This document shows positions 26,573 to 39,544 of a stretch of DNA of 64,000 bases, one piece after another. The notes beneath the pieces were generated by a model. The model saw only the letters and a program-made list of their open reading frames with translations, did not search any database and had not been told where the DNA came from. Source of the DNA: Pachypanchax playfairii (Eukaryota; Chordata; Actinopteri; Cyprinodontiformes; Aplocheilidae); contig SSNP01000083.1 of the NCBI GenBank assembly GCA_006937955.1, positions 643,502-707,501 on the forward strand. Direction: 5' to 3'. The translations under genes were made by a program, and so were the position numbers. Positions within the stretch are counted from its first letter, which is position 1. Each line of letters opens with the position of its first letter.

Positions 26573-26717
26573 ATATTCGCCTGAGGAGGGTTCTCCAGGA
26601 GGAAGAGAACCAGGACTGAGGACAGGTGAGCTTGCAGGGCTGCAGAGTTCAGGGAACGGGTTGGGGATGGCCGGGAGAGATGACGTTCTCAGCTGCTGCT
26701 CCACCTCCTGCAACCTC
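26573..26717 (-). CDS. grb10: grb10 coding exon 4 (proline-rich motif)
   Basis: This 145-bp exon supplies the last base of an Arg codon and then 48 codons, residues 144-192. It reads RLQEVEQQLRTSSLPAIPNP, then FPELCSPASSPVLSPGSLPP and GEPSSGEY. The PAIPNPFPEL motif (159-168) is shared across GRB7, GRB10 and GRB14. In GRB10 the proline-rich N-terminus is the reported contact for GIGYF proteins. The acceptor is TCTCTGCTGTGCAG before 26717, and the donor is TAT|GTAAGTT after 26573. The exon ends in phase 0 and is followed by the 20.7-kb intron. Confidence 0.95.
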
Positions 26718-28323
26718 CTGCACAGCAGAGACAAAACAAAGGTTTTGAATGCTTTGTGGTATCAGCAGTTGTTCACTGCTTATACTTGAGCCTGACCTGA
26801 AGGGGTCTCTTCAAAAACGAGATGGGAAAAGTTTCAGTTGAGAGCTGCTGAAACATGCAAAAAAAGTGCTGGAGAGTTGGAGTTAATAAAGTAACTGCAG
26901 CACTGTGCCATCTCATGCCTGTTTCTGTCTGATCTGGTAATATTGAAGAGTCTTAAAGCAAGTGGAGCCTCCAGACTCCCGGAGCCTTATAGCTAATTTC
27001 CTGCAATATTTATCACACATCAATACTGAATGAAGACATCACATTAAAGCAGATTTAGAACTAAGCAGATGTAGTGTAAGTCTCAAATGATTATTTGACA
27101 GATGGGTTTAATCATCTTTTTAAAAAATGAGCAGGTCAGTTTGTGAAACTTCAGATCGGAAGCTTAAAACAAAATAAAAGCCTCTTTTTCCCCCTCTGTG
27201 CATCTGTCTATAGAAACCAGTGAGTTCAAAAGGGATCGGGCCTTTTGATGTTGTCCCATATGAGCTGGAGAACAGGGTTATCCAGAGGTCAGCGCTGTAT
27301 AATAAGAACTTCAGGGCTCGCACATGTGTGGGTGTGTGTTGGAGAGAGAGAGAGAGAAACTGTGCTCATAAGACAGAATACTCCATTACCTGATTATCTC
27401 TCCTCTGTTTCTGTCATATGGTTTGAAGGCAAAAGCTGACACCCTCTCTGCTTTGAACCTGTTTGTGTGTAATATATACTAAAGTCCTGTGTGTGTCTGT
27501 GTGTGAGAGAGGGAGGGAGAGAGAGAGAGAGAGAGCATACCTACACTTCAGTGTAGGCAAGTAAGAACAACTCAGACAAATGAGGGTTTCTCCCCCTGCT
27601 GGTGTAGTCTGAAGCAAAGAGGGAGTGACAAGGAGGAACGGGTCATTCGTGGGTTACATACTGAAAGCAGGGGAGAAATGTTATTGTCAATTATAAAGGG
27701 GGGGGCAGTGAAATCATTTTCTTAGATGTGGATTTTTAAAAAATTGTTTTAGTTCAGTATCAGTTGTTGCTTTCTATTTTTTTTTACCATAACTTTGTTA
27801 GACATTGATCAAATCTATTATTATTATTATTATTGTATTTATTTTATAATTACACCTTCATTCAGACTTATAAAAAGATCTTCTGAAAAGGAAAAAAAAA
27901 AAACTTGCTGTTTTACCTCTTTGTAAAATTTAAATATTTAATTAAATTACTTTGTATAAAGACATAAAACCAAGCTAAATTTTAAGCTGGGCTAAACTGA
28001 GTTTAGTATAATTTGACTTAGAATAATTTAGTCTATTTCAGTTTAGAGTAGTTTAGTTCATCTTAGCTGAGTTTGTTCGGGTTAACCACAGAGACATGCA
28101 CTTTGACCCCTCCAGCTCCCCCCTGCCGTGAGTTATACTGGTTTGGTTCAATGTCAACAATAACTAAACCTTAGCATGTCGCTCTACTGAAATCTGACAA
28201 AAGTCAGAGAGATCTAATAAGCTGCTGCCTGAGGCTTGTTTCAGTTGTTTCATTAACTTTGAGGAAACAGAAATATTAAAGATAATTGATGAGAACACAA
28301 AGTAAGTTTAGTTAGACACTAAC
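26718..28323 (-). other. grb10 intron between coding exons 3 and 4
   Basis: About 1.6 kb. It has GA/GT simple repeats near 27330-27357 and 27500-27535 and an ATT run near 27815-27840. No other feature seen. Confidence 0.8.
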
Positions 28324-28609
28324 CTGACAGCGAGGATGTGCATGGGCTGAGACCTTCGGAGGCTGGCCTGGGGCGGGTCTGAGATCAAAGAGGAAGATGA
28401 GGAAGGCGACTCCAGGGAGACCTGGGTTGACCCCTGTGAGGCGTGATGCTGCCGTGGCTGGTTGTGTTGCACGTGGTGGTGATGCGAGCATGAGTTCTGT
28501 CCGTTATGCAGCAGAGGGACTGACTCTGTCTGCTGACCACCACAAGAGTATAGGTTCTCCAACGAAGAGTTCATATCATTCACCAGGGCCTCCAAGTCAA
28601 CGTCATCCT
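28324..28609 (-). CDS. grb10: grb10 coding exon 3 (acidic start, His/Ser-rich linker)
   Basis: This 286-bp exon completes a Glu codon and reads DDVDLEALVNDMNSSLENLY, a signature of GRB10. A variable linker follows with a His cluster (CSHHHHVQHNQPRQHH) and a Ser run (SPSSSSSLISD), and the exon ends RRSQPMHILAV plus two bases of Arg (residues 49-143). The acceptor is TTTCATCTGTCAG before 28609, and the donor is CAG|GTTAGTG after 28324. The conserved blocks at both ends fix the frame. The middle is low complexity and is expected to be disordered. Confidence 0.95.
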
Positions 28610-29553
28610 CTGACAGATGAAAGTCAAACAGATCAGAACAGGAAGTAGTTGAGGAACACAGCTAAAGCTCCGACATACTGCAGGTCTTCATCTAACCACT
28701 TCAGTATCTGTGTTTGAGTGTAAGGGTGGATATCTACAGATGTACCAGACCAGCTTTATTAAGCTTTATTTAAAGACCAAAGATGTGCAGAAGATTACAT
28801 ACAAACGATCAGATCAGTTACTGGTTTTGCAAGTGAGATTAATCAGAGAGACTGTCCTGACTACATACATTGTTCTGCCCAGTGAGTTTAATCTCCAGGA
28901 ATATCAGGTACAGGCACAAACCTGCCTGTTACACTCGTGAACTCTTACGTCTGAGAGTCAGTGAAGGCCTCTCCTCTGAATTCACCACAAAGTTTCAAAC
29001 TCTCTGCTTTTAAATGTTTTAAAGACCAGACGATGAATTATCAGAAGCTAAATCTATTCTCAAAGACCCTTGGAAATCCTCCAGGCAGATTTAAATTCAA
29101 GAAGTGAATTTTCAGCTGTGGGAAAGTAATCGAATTACTCCATGTTGTAAAAATTTCATCATCTTTGCTTCGTTTTAAATTACAATATGCATTAGTGGTA
29201 CTTGAAAAATCATAATTTTTTAACGAATTATTCAGTTTGTAAAATATATCTTATAACTTCATCATCATCATGATATTGCTGTGTTCATGTCTCATAACTA
29301 TATTGTTGCTCTAAAGTGCACCACTAGGGGGAGAAAAACTCTACTTGTCTGAGATAGACTCATGCAACTCTAAACAAACTCACATGTGGGGGGTTTTCTT
29401 CCATTTTCACATCAGTATCAGACAGAAAAAGTTCAACTCTAGAGATTCTATTGCTTTTGCATCTACAAATAAAATAAAAAGCTGTGTTTTCTTATGAATG
29501 CAGAACATTCAGAACATACAAACTAACAAAAACCTTCTGATTGAGCGAGAGTA

Positions 29554-30163
29554 CAGTGCTGTAAAAAACTATTTAAAGAGAAAAGGGTTTTCCAAACAAC
29601 CTTAAAACTGTCTGTTTCACCACTTAAATAAAGCTTTTGCAGTAACTGCCAATTCACACACATTTTGAGCATGAGAAGCCTGTTTAAGGTCATGCCATGG
29701 CATCTCAGATGGATTTAAGTCCAGACTTTGATCAAAACTCCTCCAAAAGCTTCATTTAAAAAAGCCAATCAAAGGTAGACTTGCTGTTCTTCGGATCATC
29801 TTCCTGCTGCAAAACCCAAGGGAAGCAGAATTCATGATTCCATAAATTACAGCAAGTTGTCAGCAGCCCCAGACCATCACACTACCACCACCGTAGTTGA
29901 CTGTCATAACAATGTATTAGTTTTACACTGGACACAATGGGGGACACACACTCTCCAAAATGTTCCATCTTTGTCTTATCTGTTCGTATAGTATTTCCCC
30001 CAAAGTCTTGGGGATTGAGACATAAAGACATATTTTGGCATATGATTGTGTTTTGTTTAGTTTTTGGTCAGCAGTAGAGTTATCCCATAATGCCTTTTTT
30101 ATTTGCTCAGGTTATTTTTGTCTGATATTTGTCTGTAAGGGAGAAATACTTATTTACAGCCCT
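29554..30163 (-). pseudogene. Dead, internally deleted Tc1/mariner element
   Basis: The left end CAGTGCTGTAAAAAACTATT and the right end, AAATACTTATTTACAGCCCT, resemble Tc1 termini with a TA at the left border. Between them, read on the minus strand, are remnants of a transposase. The recognisable words are QQEDDPKNSKSTFDW (the second catalytic Asp region) and a frameshifted SPDLNPIE region, with stops in every frame. On the plus strand the phrases AGCCCCAGACCATCACACTA and TCATGCCATGGCATCTCA are typical of a common fish Tc1 family. It is about a third of the usual 1.6 kb length. Confidence 0.75.
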
Positions 30164-32654
30164 TTGCATTCAAAATTACACTTTAATATTTACTATGGAC
30201 TCTAGAAAGTTGGAATTCCACAGATTAAAATGTGGCTCATGTAGCATCCCTGCAGCGCAGGGTGCAGAACAACTGACAGCTGGATCATATGAAGTGATGC
30301 AAATATCATGGCACTCTAAAGCAGCTAAAAGTCCCACGGTTAAGCAGAAAGCTGATTGTAGAAACACAATCAGTAGTTTGATTGATGCTGAGATTTAACC
30401 AGATCTCCACTGCTCCTCCAGCCTGGTAGGAATCAGTTACCAGAAGAAATACAATAGATTTCTTTCTGGAAACAGCAGGAGTTGTAGAACTCCATGTTGG
30501 CGATGATCCTCTATCCTTCAGTTTCCAGCTATGACCAAAGTGTTGTTTCAAAGCAATTTTCATGAAAACATGTCAGGCAGCTGTATCACAGGTGCCTGTG
30601 ACTCACAGGCGGTTAATCTTTGGGTATTAATAGTGACAGGTAAGCTGGAGCAGCTACTTATAGATAACCTGGAGAGCTAAACAGCTATATACCAACAGAC
30701 ACATGGTGTATACGTGGCCAGTCTGAGGGCTGAGAACTCAACGTATTCTGTGGAATAAAGGTAAACCAGAAACTACATTAAAAGATGTCCAGAACTCCAG
30801 AAATTCCTGTAACCTGTAACCTTGAACACATCAATAGCTCATTAGTTGAGGTGTGAACCCTAAAGCTATTAAAGTAAAGAAAAGGTCCTGACCTACTTTG
30901 GCCTTTGGAGGGGATTACCAGAGCTGTTTGCTTACATAGAAGAACAACCTTTAAACTCACATGAGGGTGGGATACTGTGCGTCATGATCAATCACATAAT
31001 GACAATCACCAGTGCATGTCGCAATCAGGCAAACGCAGGTACACGTCATTCTCCCTGATGTAAACAGGACAGATTCATGACACTGAAAGCGTGTGGCTAG
31101 TGCAGAGAGGCACGCACACAGTTTAAAACAAGGAGGATTTTCAAGAGGCAAGCCTACAAATATCAATCTCTATGTTTAAAAGTTGAAAATGAGATTAGAA
31201 AACAATAAGGGGACCATGTAATCAGTCTTGACAGAAACAACATACAATGTAAATGCTTTAATTTATGCCCACATCATCCTTTGTCTTCACATGTTCCAGT
31301 AAAAGACTGAAACCTCTAAAAATATTAATGCAGAAGAGATCTTAAAACAAGCTGGTGTTATTGGGAAAATGTAGCGCTTCATGCTAGAACACACGTGTCT
31401 GTCTATACGGTAAGGGTGTTTAAGGTTTAACCGATAAAAACTTATCTAAAATCCTGAAATGATTGTTTAAAGAAAGCCAAAGTTTCACTTAATCACCAAC
31501 CAGATGTCAGAAAGGAAAGTTTACACAACAGACAAGGTCAGAACAGCAACAGATAAGAACCTCCATCTCTGATGGCAACAGTTCTGTCAAAGATTTATGC
31601 ACCTAGAAGAAGATTATCTATTGAAACTTCAAACAGGTATTAACATTTACTGGGTTACTACACTTAGAGGGTATTAACACTTCATGAGCAAATCCTTCTA
31701 CATGAATTTATTGCTACAAGAAGTGTGCATCTTCTGAATTCTAACATCTCAAAAATTGTTAACTATAGACCAAAGATTCAGAAATTTGAGTCAGAGACTC
31801 CTGAGATATTTTACTCACATCTATTAACACTTAATAAAACACTAAATAATACTAAACGTGTGTGCGCGAATGGGTGACTGACAAATTGTAGTGTCTATCT
31901 GCATTAGAGCTAAAGTTTTCTAGTTGTCATAAAAATATCCAAATCTGAATATTTCAATAATGACTTTCATAAATTAAATAAAACTTTTAATGAGGTTACC
32001 CGTCCTTGCGTAGAGTTATGCTTGCAAAATCTGCTGAGTGTCCCTTCCCACCGGGAGCATTTCAGAAGCATTTCTCTAGCAAATCATGAAATCATGCCTG
32101 ACTGTTAAGAGGAGCTTGTTTCATAGCTTTAGGAACCGTTAGCAATAGTTGATCCAATAACCGGAGTGTTTGGCAAGGTTGGTAGACGGAGAGCAAGTCA
32201 GACAGATAGGTGGGGGCTCCACCTACACACTTCAAACCCGTCACTCACAGGTAATGTATTTTTTCATAGTTAAGCAAACTGAAATCTGCATGTATCCTTT
32301 TATTTTGAAACTTCTGGGTACAAACACTTGATTTGCTGTCTGGTCCAAACTAAACCGCCGAGCTTGACGTATTTTAGAAGCATAGTACATAAAAAATAGA
32401 GCTGCTGCATTAAGGCCACAACACTACGCTTCCGAGACGTGTCCGATTCGCGCCACTTCGTGCAGTGGAAACGGTCTTATTGACTTTCAAGGAGGCTATC
32501 AGCTGAGTATATGCTTCAATGACGTTACACGTCGCTGACACGTCCGGTGGAAAAGAGGGGTTAACAAAGATTTGTACTAGAGCCACAATACATTAAATAA
32601 ACCACAAGACTGTGATATTGTTGGATGATGTCATGATGTTACTTTTTTTTTCCT

Positions 32655-32965
32655 ATATTGATCCCTCGTGGGGAAATTTGGCTCTGCATTTGACCCATTC
32701 TCACCGTGAGGTGAGGAGCAGAGGGCAGCCATCTTGAACAGCGCCCGGGGGGCAGTTGCGGAATTCATTATCTTGGATCAAGCTCCGGTTTTCCCGGTCA
32801 GAGGATGATCTCCTTCCCGATAGACTAAGACCGCCCCGACGCAGCGGCGGGTTCAGTATCTTGCCCAAGGATACTTTGATGTAGCTTGCTGGCACCGAGG
32901 ATCGAACCTGCCGACATTCAAACAAAGGTCTATCGGCCTTCCGCTAGACTACTCCGCCCGCCAAA
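32655..32965 (-). repeat. tRNA-headed SINE-like repeat
   Basis: Read on the minus strand it opens GGCGGAGTAGTCTAGCGGA, with a polymerase III A-box-like TAGTCTAGCGG. A B box, GGTTCGATCC, follows near 32899-32908. The body has TATCCTTGGGCAAGATACTG and the segment TGGCTGCCCTCTGCTCCTCA, and it ends with CCCCACGAGGGATCAATA. This arrangement is typical of fish SINEs. It is non-coding, and the reading frame across it is chance. Confidence 0.7.
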
Positions 32966-35878
32966 ATTATTACTTAATTATAACTTGTAATAAATGCAGA
33001 TTTTTATCACTCCTCTCTTTCTGTTCTGTCATCATGACACTCAAAATGTTTATGTGCTTTAGTATCTTTGTCGTAATCATCTAAACCAGGCACCTGAGTC
33101 AAGACAGTGGCTTTTAATCTATATTAGTATTAATACTGCACGCAAGGATATTATGATAAATTTGTGATTTATTACGTCGTCCTATTTCACACTATAGTTT
33201 TTTTGTTTGTATCCCAGAAATGAACCATTAATTTTTCACTAGACAACTGAGACATTACTGTTCTTGTTCCAACAAAATACATTTACTCCTCTCAAAATTA
33301 GCCTCTTCTTCCTTCACAAAATATACACAATCAGTTTTAAAAGTCTTATATAAAGCACATCTTGCTTGTATTGTTTTTCTTTCTGAGCCACTTAAAGTAA
33401 CAAGAAACCATAAACTGGTTCGTCTGGTGAGAATCTGCACCAAAGCTGTTTTGCATGTAATTTTTTGCTCATTAGCGAGTGAGACATGGCCAAAACAAGA
33501 CTATTGTACTGATAGGAGAGCCATATGGCTCTTCTTAACCCCAGAATGTAGTCTGTGAATTCTTTATTTGTTCCCACTGATTCAAAACAAAAGGGAGGGG
33601 TGTCCTTCCAGCAGAAAGGGGGTAATGTAAGGGGTATACATCTACAGTACAACAATTGAAGGGGATCAACTGCCTTTGAATACGAGGGGTTTATATTCAA
33701 AGGGATCAGGGGGAGCTTTGCCACAGCAAGTTCACTGTAAAGCGTGGCTTGGCATTGGTGAGTACAATACCTCTGGTGACAGTGTACACGCCCACTGAGG
33801 GCCAAGCCTCCTGGTGGACTAGAGATATGATTGGGTCAGAGGGAAACAAGGGTTCGGGGGGGTGAACATGTACAGAAATAAAAAAAGTGAGAATAGCAGA
33901 AATATGTTTAGAACCAGTGGAAAGTGAAAAATATGTATTATAAGTTGAGCAGACACTTTTATCAGCAGCAACAATGTTTTCTCGTCTCTTTGATTTACCC
34001 TGTTGGTCTCAGATAGCTAAACAAATATGAGAAGAACAATTAAAATTGGCAGATTTTCAGGAGGCTCCTCTCAACATAATCCACCTTTTAAATTGTAATC
34101 TTGTGTCAGACCCTTCAAAGCCACTTGTAGGTTCTGATTCAAGTCCCACCAAGTCACTGCTGACACGAGCTGATTCATGTGTGCCAAAGTTACGGCATGA
34201 GGCTCACATACTGTATTGAAGAAAGTTAAGTCATAATGTCAGTGGTTCAATTACAATCTCTTCTGAGCCACAGGTTTGAGCAGGGCAGTAAAATCCTAAA
34301 ATATCAAAGTAATCAACATTGTAATTAATATAATCGCTGCTTAAAATAAAAAACAAACTTTACATTTATGGTGAATTTGGCATGTGATTCTTTAAAATGA
34401 CAGTAATACTGGAGAAGTGCTACACATGTGCACCAATTAAGAGTAAATGTAAACCATTTGAATATATTCCCTTACAAAATAATCTAATCCCTGTGAACTG
34501 GCCAAAGTGTAACAACTTTCTGTTTGTGAGTTAAAGAACAGTGTACATTTGCACTCTGCATGTTACTATTCCCCCCAACGTAGACATGATTATCATAAAT
34601 AGAGAAGAAAGAACCTTCAAATCTACATATGAGATCAGGAGTTATTAACATTTTTCAGAGAAACACCAGATAACTGCATTATGTTGGTGGAATTGATGCT
34701 CAGTAGCTGCGGACCTATCAGACTCTCTCGTGTAAACCCAGACATCACAAGCACTATCTCTCCTTCACCTAGCAAAATGGTCATACTCATCTAAAAACCA
34801 TGAGGAGTCTGCTAAAATCTCTTCAGTCCTACACACATTGGTTAATCATTTCATGACAAATTGAGTGCACCATGACATCATTAGAGCCTCTGCCACAGTA
34901 AGGAACAGGACGTGACCATCTCGTCTCTGAGATACGGTAGTACAAACGATTCTGAAAGACCAGCATATAAACTAACTGATCTTCACAAAGTCACATTCAG
35001 ATAACTTTATCTCACTGTTGGATTACACATTTATACCAAATGTCATTGTAAACTTTAAGAACTTCCTCTTTAGATTCTGAAGTTTTATGTATCTGGACAT
35101 AAAAGAACATCATGTGACCTTCATCAAGTGAAAGTCAAAGTCAAAGGCACTTCTCATAGCTTTAATTACTTATTAGCTACCCTGATTTCTAATAAGTCGC
35201 ATCAGCATTGACCACTGAAAACCCTCAACCTTTATTTGTCATTTATTTCTTTATGCATTTAGGACACATGTGAAGGACACAAAATTGCCAATCCCACATG
35301 TCTGGAACAGTTTTCTCCAAAAAGAAAATAAGCCATAATTTCCATTTGAAACATTTTTGTATAGAAATAAACATTGCTAAAATAAGGACATCTATATTCC
35401 TTTGGCCTCGAGTTCCCTGACAATGTAATTTCTGCTCCATTTATTCCCCCATGCCACAACAAAGTGTTCTCACTCACCGCTTGAGTCCTCACAGACTCCC
35501 CACCCTCACCTCTCATGCTGAGCCAATATTGTGCTTAAATCTCATGCTCCGATTGTCATGGATGAACTTTGTTTGGCACAATTACATAGACAGACAGTGT
35601 AATTATATTGGCACCCTGCGTTCATGCAGATCACCCTTTGAACAGTTAAAATGTTTATAGTAAAAGAAACCAAAATATAGATTCAAGCCCCCCACCCTCC
35701 CCTGGAATACAGCAGAGAATAATAAACTGCAAACACATCCAATCTTTATCTACATCACTCGTTCATGTTTAAAATAAATACAAATCTATATCATGAATCT
35801 CTGGACACAAGTGATAAACAAACATCCTTTGGACTAATTGTGCCTACCCATGAACATTTTTTGTAGCGGAAGACCAAC

Positions 35879-35975
35879 CTTGCTGGTTAGGAGAACTCTG
35901 ATTGGTTGATTGCTGGAAGCCTGGACGAATGAGGTCAGCCTGTCTGTGATTGGAGGATCGGTCTATGTTGTCCTG
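35879..35975 (-). CDS. grb10: grb10 coding exon 2, with a tandem (NAGNAG) acceptor
   Basis: The exon reads (Q)DNIDRSSNHRQADLIRPGF and then QQSTNQSSPNQQ, and ends on the first G of a Glu codon that exon 3 completes to give QQEDDVDLEAL. Two acceptors lie three bases apart, TCTCAG|CAG|GAC. With the proximal one the exon is 35879-35975 and the junction reads NYQQDN. With the distal one it is 35879-35972 and reads NYQDN, as in the human YYQDK. The donor CAAG|GTTGGTC is weak. The segment is poorly conserved between species; phase agreement at both ends and the flanking conserved blocks support the call. Confidence 0.88.
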
Positions 35976-36267
35976 CTGAGATGAAAAGAATACAAGAGGA
36001 AAAAAAAAGAGAGAGGAAAAAAAACATAAAGTTCCAAAACATTGGTTACAGGAGCCAAACAATAAATACACAACTCTGACATTGACTGAAATGTCAAAAG
36101 ATGATGTCTGGGTGTCCCTCCTGAACCTGTTGCCACTGTAACCTGACTATGGACAAACGAAAGATGGATGGATGGCAAGTGCTGTGCAAAGAGAAAGCTA
36201 CTGAAAAATAGACTGAGTTGAAATGAACAGATTCAGAGAAAAAGGGGGGTGACTGATTAATGTTTAG

Positions 36268-36325
36268 TTAAAGAGGCCATTTCATACAAATTTGATGACT
36301 TTGTGGTTATTTCTTAAGTATTTCT
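36268..36325 (-). repeat. Solo terminus of TTAA-flanked MITE family 2
   Basis: Begins TTAAAGAGGCCATTTCATAC and continues to TTTGTGGTTATTTCTTAAGT. It matches the right-hand end of the 21868-22461 copy read inward, then similarity stops. Confidence 0.75.
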
Positions 36326-38769
36326 TTAACTTTCATGTTATTTTCCTAATGCTACACATACAGGTGCACAAATTAAGCCAAATGAAAGTGCTGAAAATTG
36401 ATATTTTTCAATACAGATGTACAGATGTATTCATATTTAGAATTTAAAGTAACTTTCAAAGTCCATTTAGGACATGAAGAGACAAGTAAAGAAAAGCGAC
36501 TCACTGTCAGAATGAAACCAGAGGTAGAATCCCCTCTTCATGTCTTAATTTTTCTAAATAAAAGCTAAACTGAACAGATTTGTAAATCATGATTTAGAAT
36601 TCAGGAAGGAACAAACAGTTTATCATGAGTATTAACAGGTTTTGGTATTAACCAGCTGTACAAACACTAAAAACATCTTGTTTCAGGCATTCCGATCCAG
36701 AAATAAAAGAAATTATTTTAATTCCTTAATACTATACATTTACATCATAGAAATCTAAACCATCTTCCTGATGGTGTATAGTGTGAATAAAAATAAAAGT
36801 TTCCCCCCCCCCTATTTTGAATTTAAAACAAGTAAGACCATCTTTGTACCTCCATTTTTTCCTGAGCCAGTAAACCCCATTACCAACACACAGCTCTGTG
36901 ACAGAGACTCCCACCCACTAGAACAGAACTACAGCCCTGTTTGTTTAGCAGGATGATGGAGGATCAGCTTGTGGGTAAGTGTGACAGTTTGGTTATTGCT
37001 TAAATACAGTAAGCAAAAAATATAAAGCCCTTATAGGCCACATACTGAGTTTGGATGTTGTTTTTGCATAACAATCAGGAAAGAAGCAAGTTGAGAGCCA
37101 TTAAAAATGATGGAAACACATTGCAGTGTCCTTTAAAACATCTTAATTCTTGCAGAAATTGCAATGATTTGGTGTTTAGGCTGGACTCGAGTGCAGCGAG
37201 CAGGACAATTTGGTGTTTTTAAAAAGGTTTGTTTAAACATGGACAGTAACATGAGATAAAAGGATTTCCACCGGATGGCAGAGCAGAAAAAAAAATCAAA
37301 AATTCAGTCCAACTAAAACTTGATTAATCTAAAGAGTCATCCAAAATTTTAAATCCAAAAAGAAAAAGGCATGGCTCAGAACCTCTGTGATAATTTAACT
37401 GGGCAAACAGACATGATGGGACTTAGGATTCACAAGAACAGGTAAAGATCCCACGTAAAATTTCCACAACCCAGAATGTGATTTTGTCAGACTGTCTGGG
37501 TGGTATGACGGTTTGTACTGAAAACCAAAGTTTACTTTGGTTATGATATGAATTTTTCACATACCACTATAGCGGTGAACAGCCAAGACAACACCTGGAT
37601 CATTGGCAGTGGGAACATGTTTCTGCGGGGACCGATTTCAGTGCTACACGCTAAGACCACATGTGAAAGATAAAGTTTTGAATGAAGAATGACTGCTGAT
37701 GTGGGCTGTAACAGCAACACACAGATTACTGACCCAGAACAACTTAAAAAAGATGATCCACGTATGAACTTGGACCACAAATATCATCTGCGGTAGCCGG
37801 CAGCTAGCAACTTAACTTGAAGAGGCTATGCAACAAAAACCCGGTACTGTGCATATGACAGTAAAATTGACTATTTAAAGCTAATCTAATGCAGTCATTC
37901 TTTACTTATTAGAAGATAATGTGGGTAACATTGGTCATATAAAAAAATGCCACCAAATACCGTAAAAAGATATAATTTATAAAAAAAACTTAGATAAAAA
38001 TGTTTTGCCATACTGACCTAGGGTAAAAAAATCAGAAACAAGGTTTGGTGCACTCTATGAGATAAACAGACATCTTGACTAGGAACAGAAACTGGTACTG
38101 GAACATTGAATGTAGCTCAATGCTTACGAACAATCTGGTGCAGAGTTAGCATCCACCTTCAGCTTATAAGGGAGCGGCGACTGGTACATGATTCCGGCAA
38201 TCAGCTCAGATCAGGAGCTGAACATTGAGTTGATTACAATATGACAACATGACATGAGCAGGTCAAACTGCTGACTGTGACATGAAATCATGACAAAATA
38301 ACAAAGTTATCTTGGTACTGTAAGGCGGTATATTAAGAGAATATTTTGCTCACTAGTTCACACACGATGCTTCTTAAAGTTCTTAAAAATAAGTAAAAAA
38401 AAGACTGAAGATGAGAAAAGTTTTGACAAGAAACTTATAAGAGATGTTTCAAATAACTGAAGTTAAAAGGAGCTCAAAACAGCAGTTAAGGAGTCTTTAT
38501 GTTCAGCCTTTAAAAGGGGTCAGGGGAAGGTCAGCAACGAGGTTAAACCCCTGAAAGCAGAGCAGGCCCATGGATCTGCAGGTTAAACTGTAAATGGGAT
38601 TAAAAATAATAAAGAGGCTGTCAAGGGTCCCCAACCCCCCACCCCCAGAGGAGGCCAGGCTCAGCATTAATGTTATGATCGGGGTTTGAATATGGCTCAA
38701 TACTGCAAACAACAGAAAGTGAACTGAAACTGATCTATAACATTTTCAATCTGCTTTCTCCTTTTTAAA

Positions 38770-38850
38770 GGAGCCCCAAGGGAAGCTGAGATTGAACTAG
38801 CAACCCTTCGGTTGGCAGTCAGCCACTCCTCCCTAAGGCCACAGCCATAA
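38770..38850 (-). repeat. SINE head fragment
   Basis: Read on the minus strand it gives AGTGGCTGACTGCCAACCGA, then AGGGTTGCTAGTTCAATCTC. The latter is a B-box-like GTTCAATCTC at 38788-38797. Only the tRNA-like head is recognisable. Confidence 0.45.
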
Positions 38851-39544
38851 TAATGCTTGACAAGCTTTGTTTTTTTATGTTGGCTCACAGTGGAGAACAC
38901 AGTTCTTATGACATGGTGAAGTTGTTGCATCTATTGCATTTGTCTGGCATCTTGGACACTAATCAAAGTGTGATGCCTAAAATAATGAATACTGTTAGCT
39001 GGGTAGTATCAACCATGGATACATACTTAAGCCTCGGTCACCATGACCCATTCAAACAGCTGCAAACACACTACGAATTATTTTTGGACACTTTCTTACA
39101 GCCCCCTTATGTTGTTTCGACCTTATAGGAATCCAGCATCCATAGCCTGTTCAGAAGTTCATGGCTGAGACGATGGTCTTGTCCAAGATTTTCTACAAAC
39201 ATGCCATAAGAACGCTCTGCGTGCGTAGGGCAAATACTCCAGAGCAACGCACGTTATTCTTGGATTATCTATATGAACTTTTACATATAAATACGTATCA
39301 TGTACAAACCTCAAGTTTTCAAGGAGAAAAAAGCTTCCAAAATTCTAGAATTTGCATTATTTCTGTTTTAAAAGTACCATAATGAAATACTGTTGCTTCC
39401 AAAATATTACACTAACTTCTCACTTTTCATGATGCGTGAGGCAACATGAAGCAACACCTCGACAACAGTGTTACAGTCCTTCCAAGTTGTGGCCATTGAG
39501 GCTCTGCCTCCTGATTTGGATCTGTCTTCTCTCTTTTGGGGTTC

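Larger units (their letters stand above)
28610..35878 (-). other. grb10 intron between coding exons 2 and 3
   Basis: About 7.3 kb. It holds a dead Tc1 transposase (29554-30163) and a tRNA-headed repeat (32655-32965). The stretches 28700-29550, 30170-32650 and 32970-35870 show nothing I can identify beyond AT-rich sequence. Two of them contain segments that look unusually complex (33400-33660, 35540-35640) and might be conserved non-coding elements. Confidence 0.75.

Noticed and set aside
38853..39128. 91-codon plus-strand frame
   Set aside because: No known domain, partly overlaps a SINE fragment, and no splice signals.
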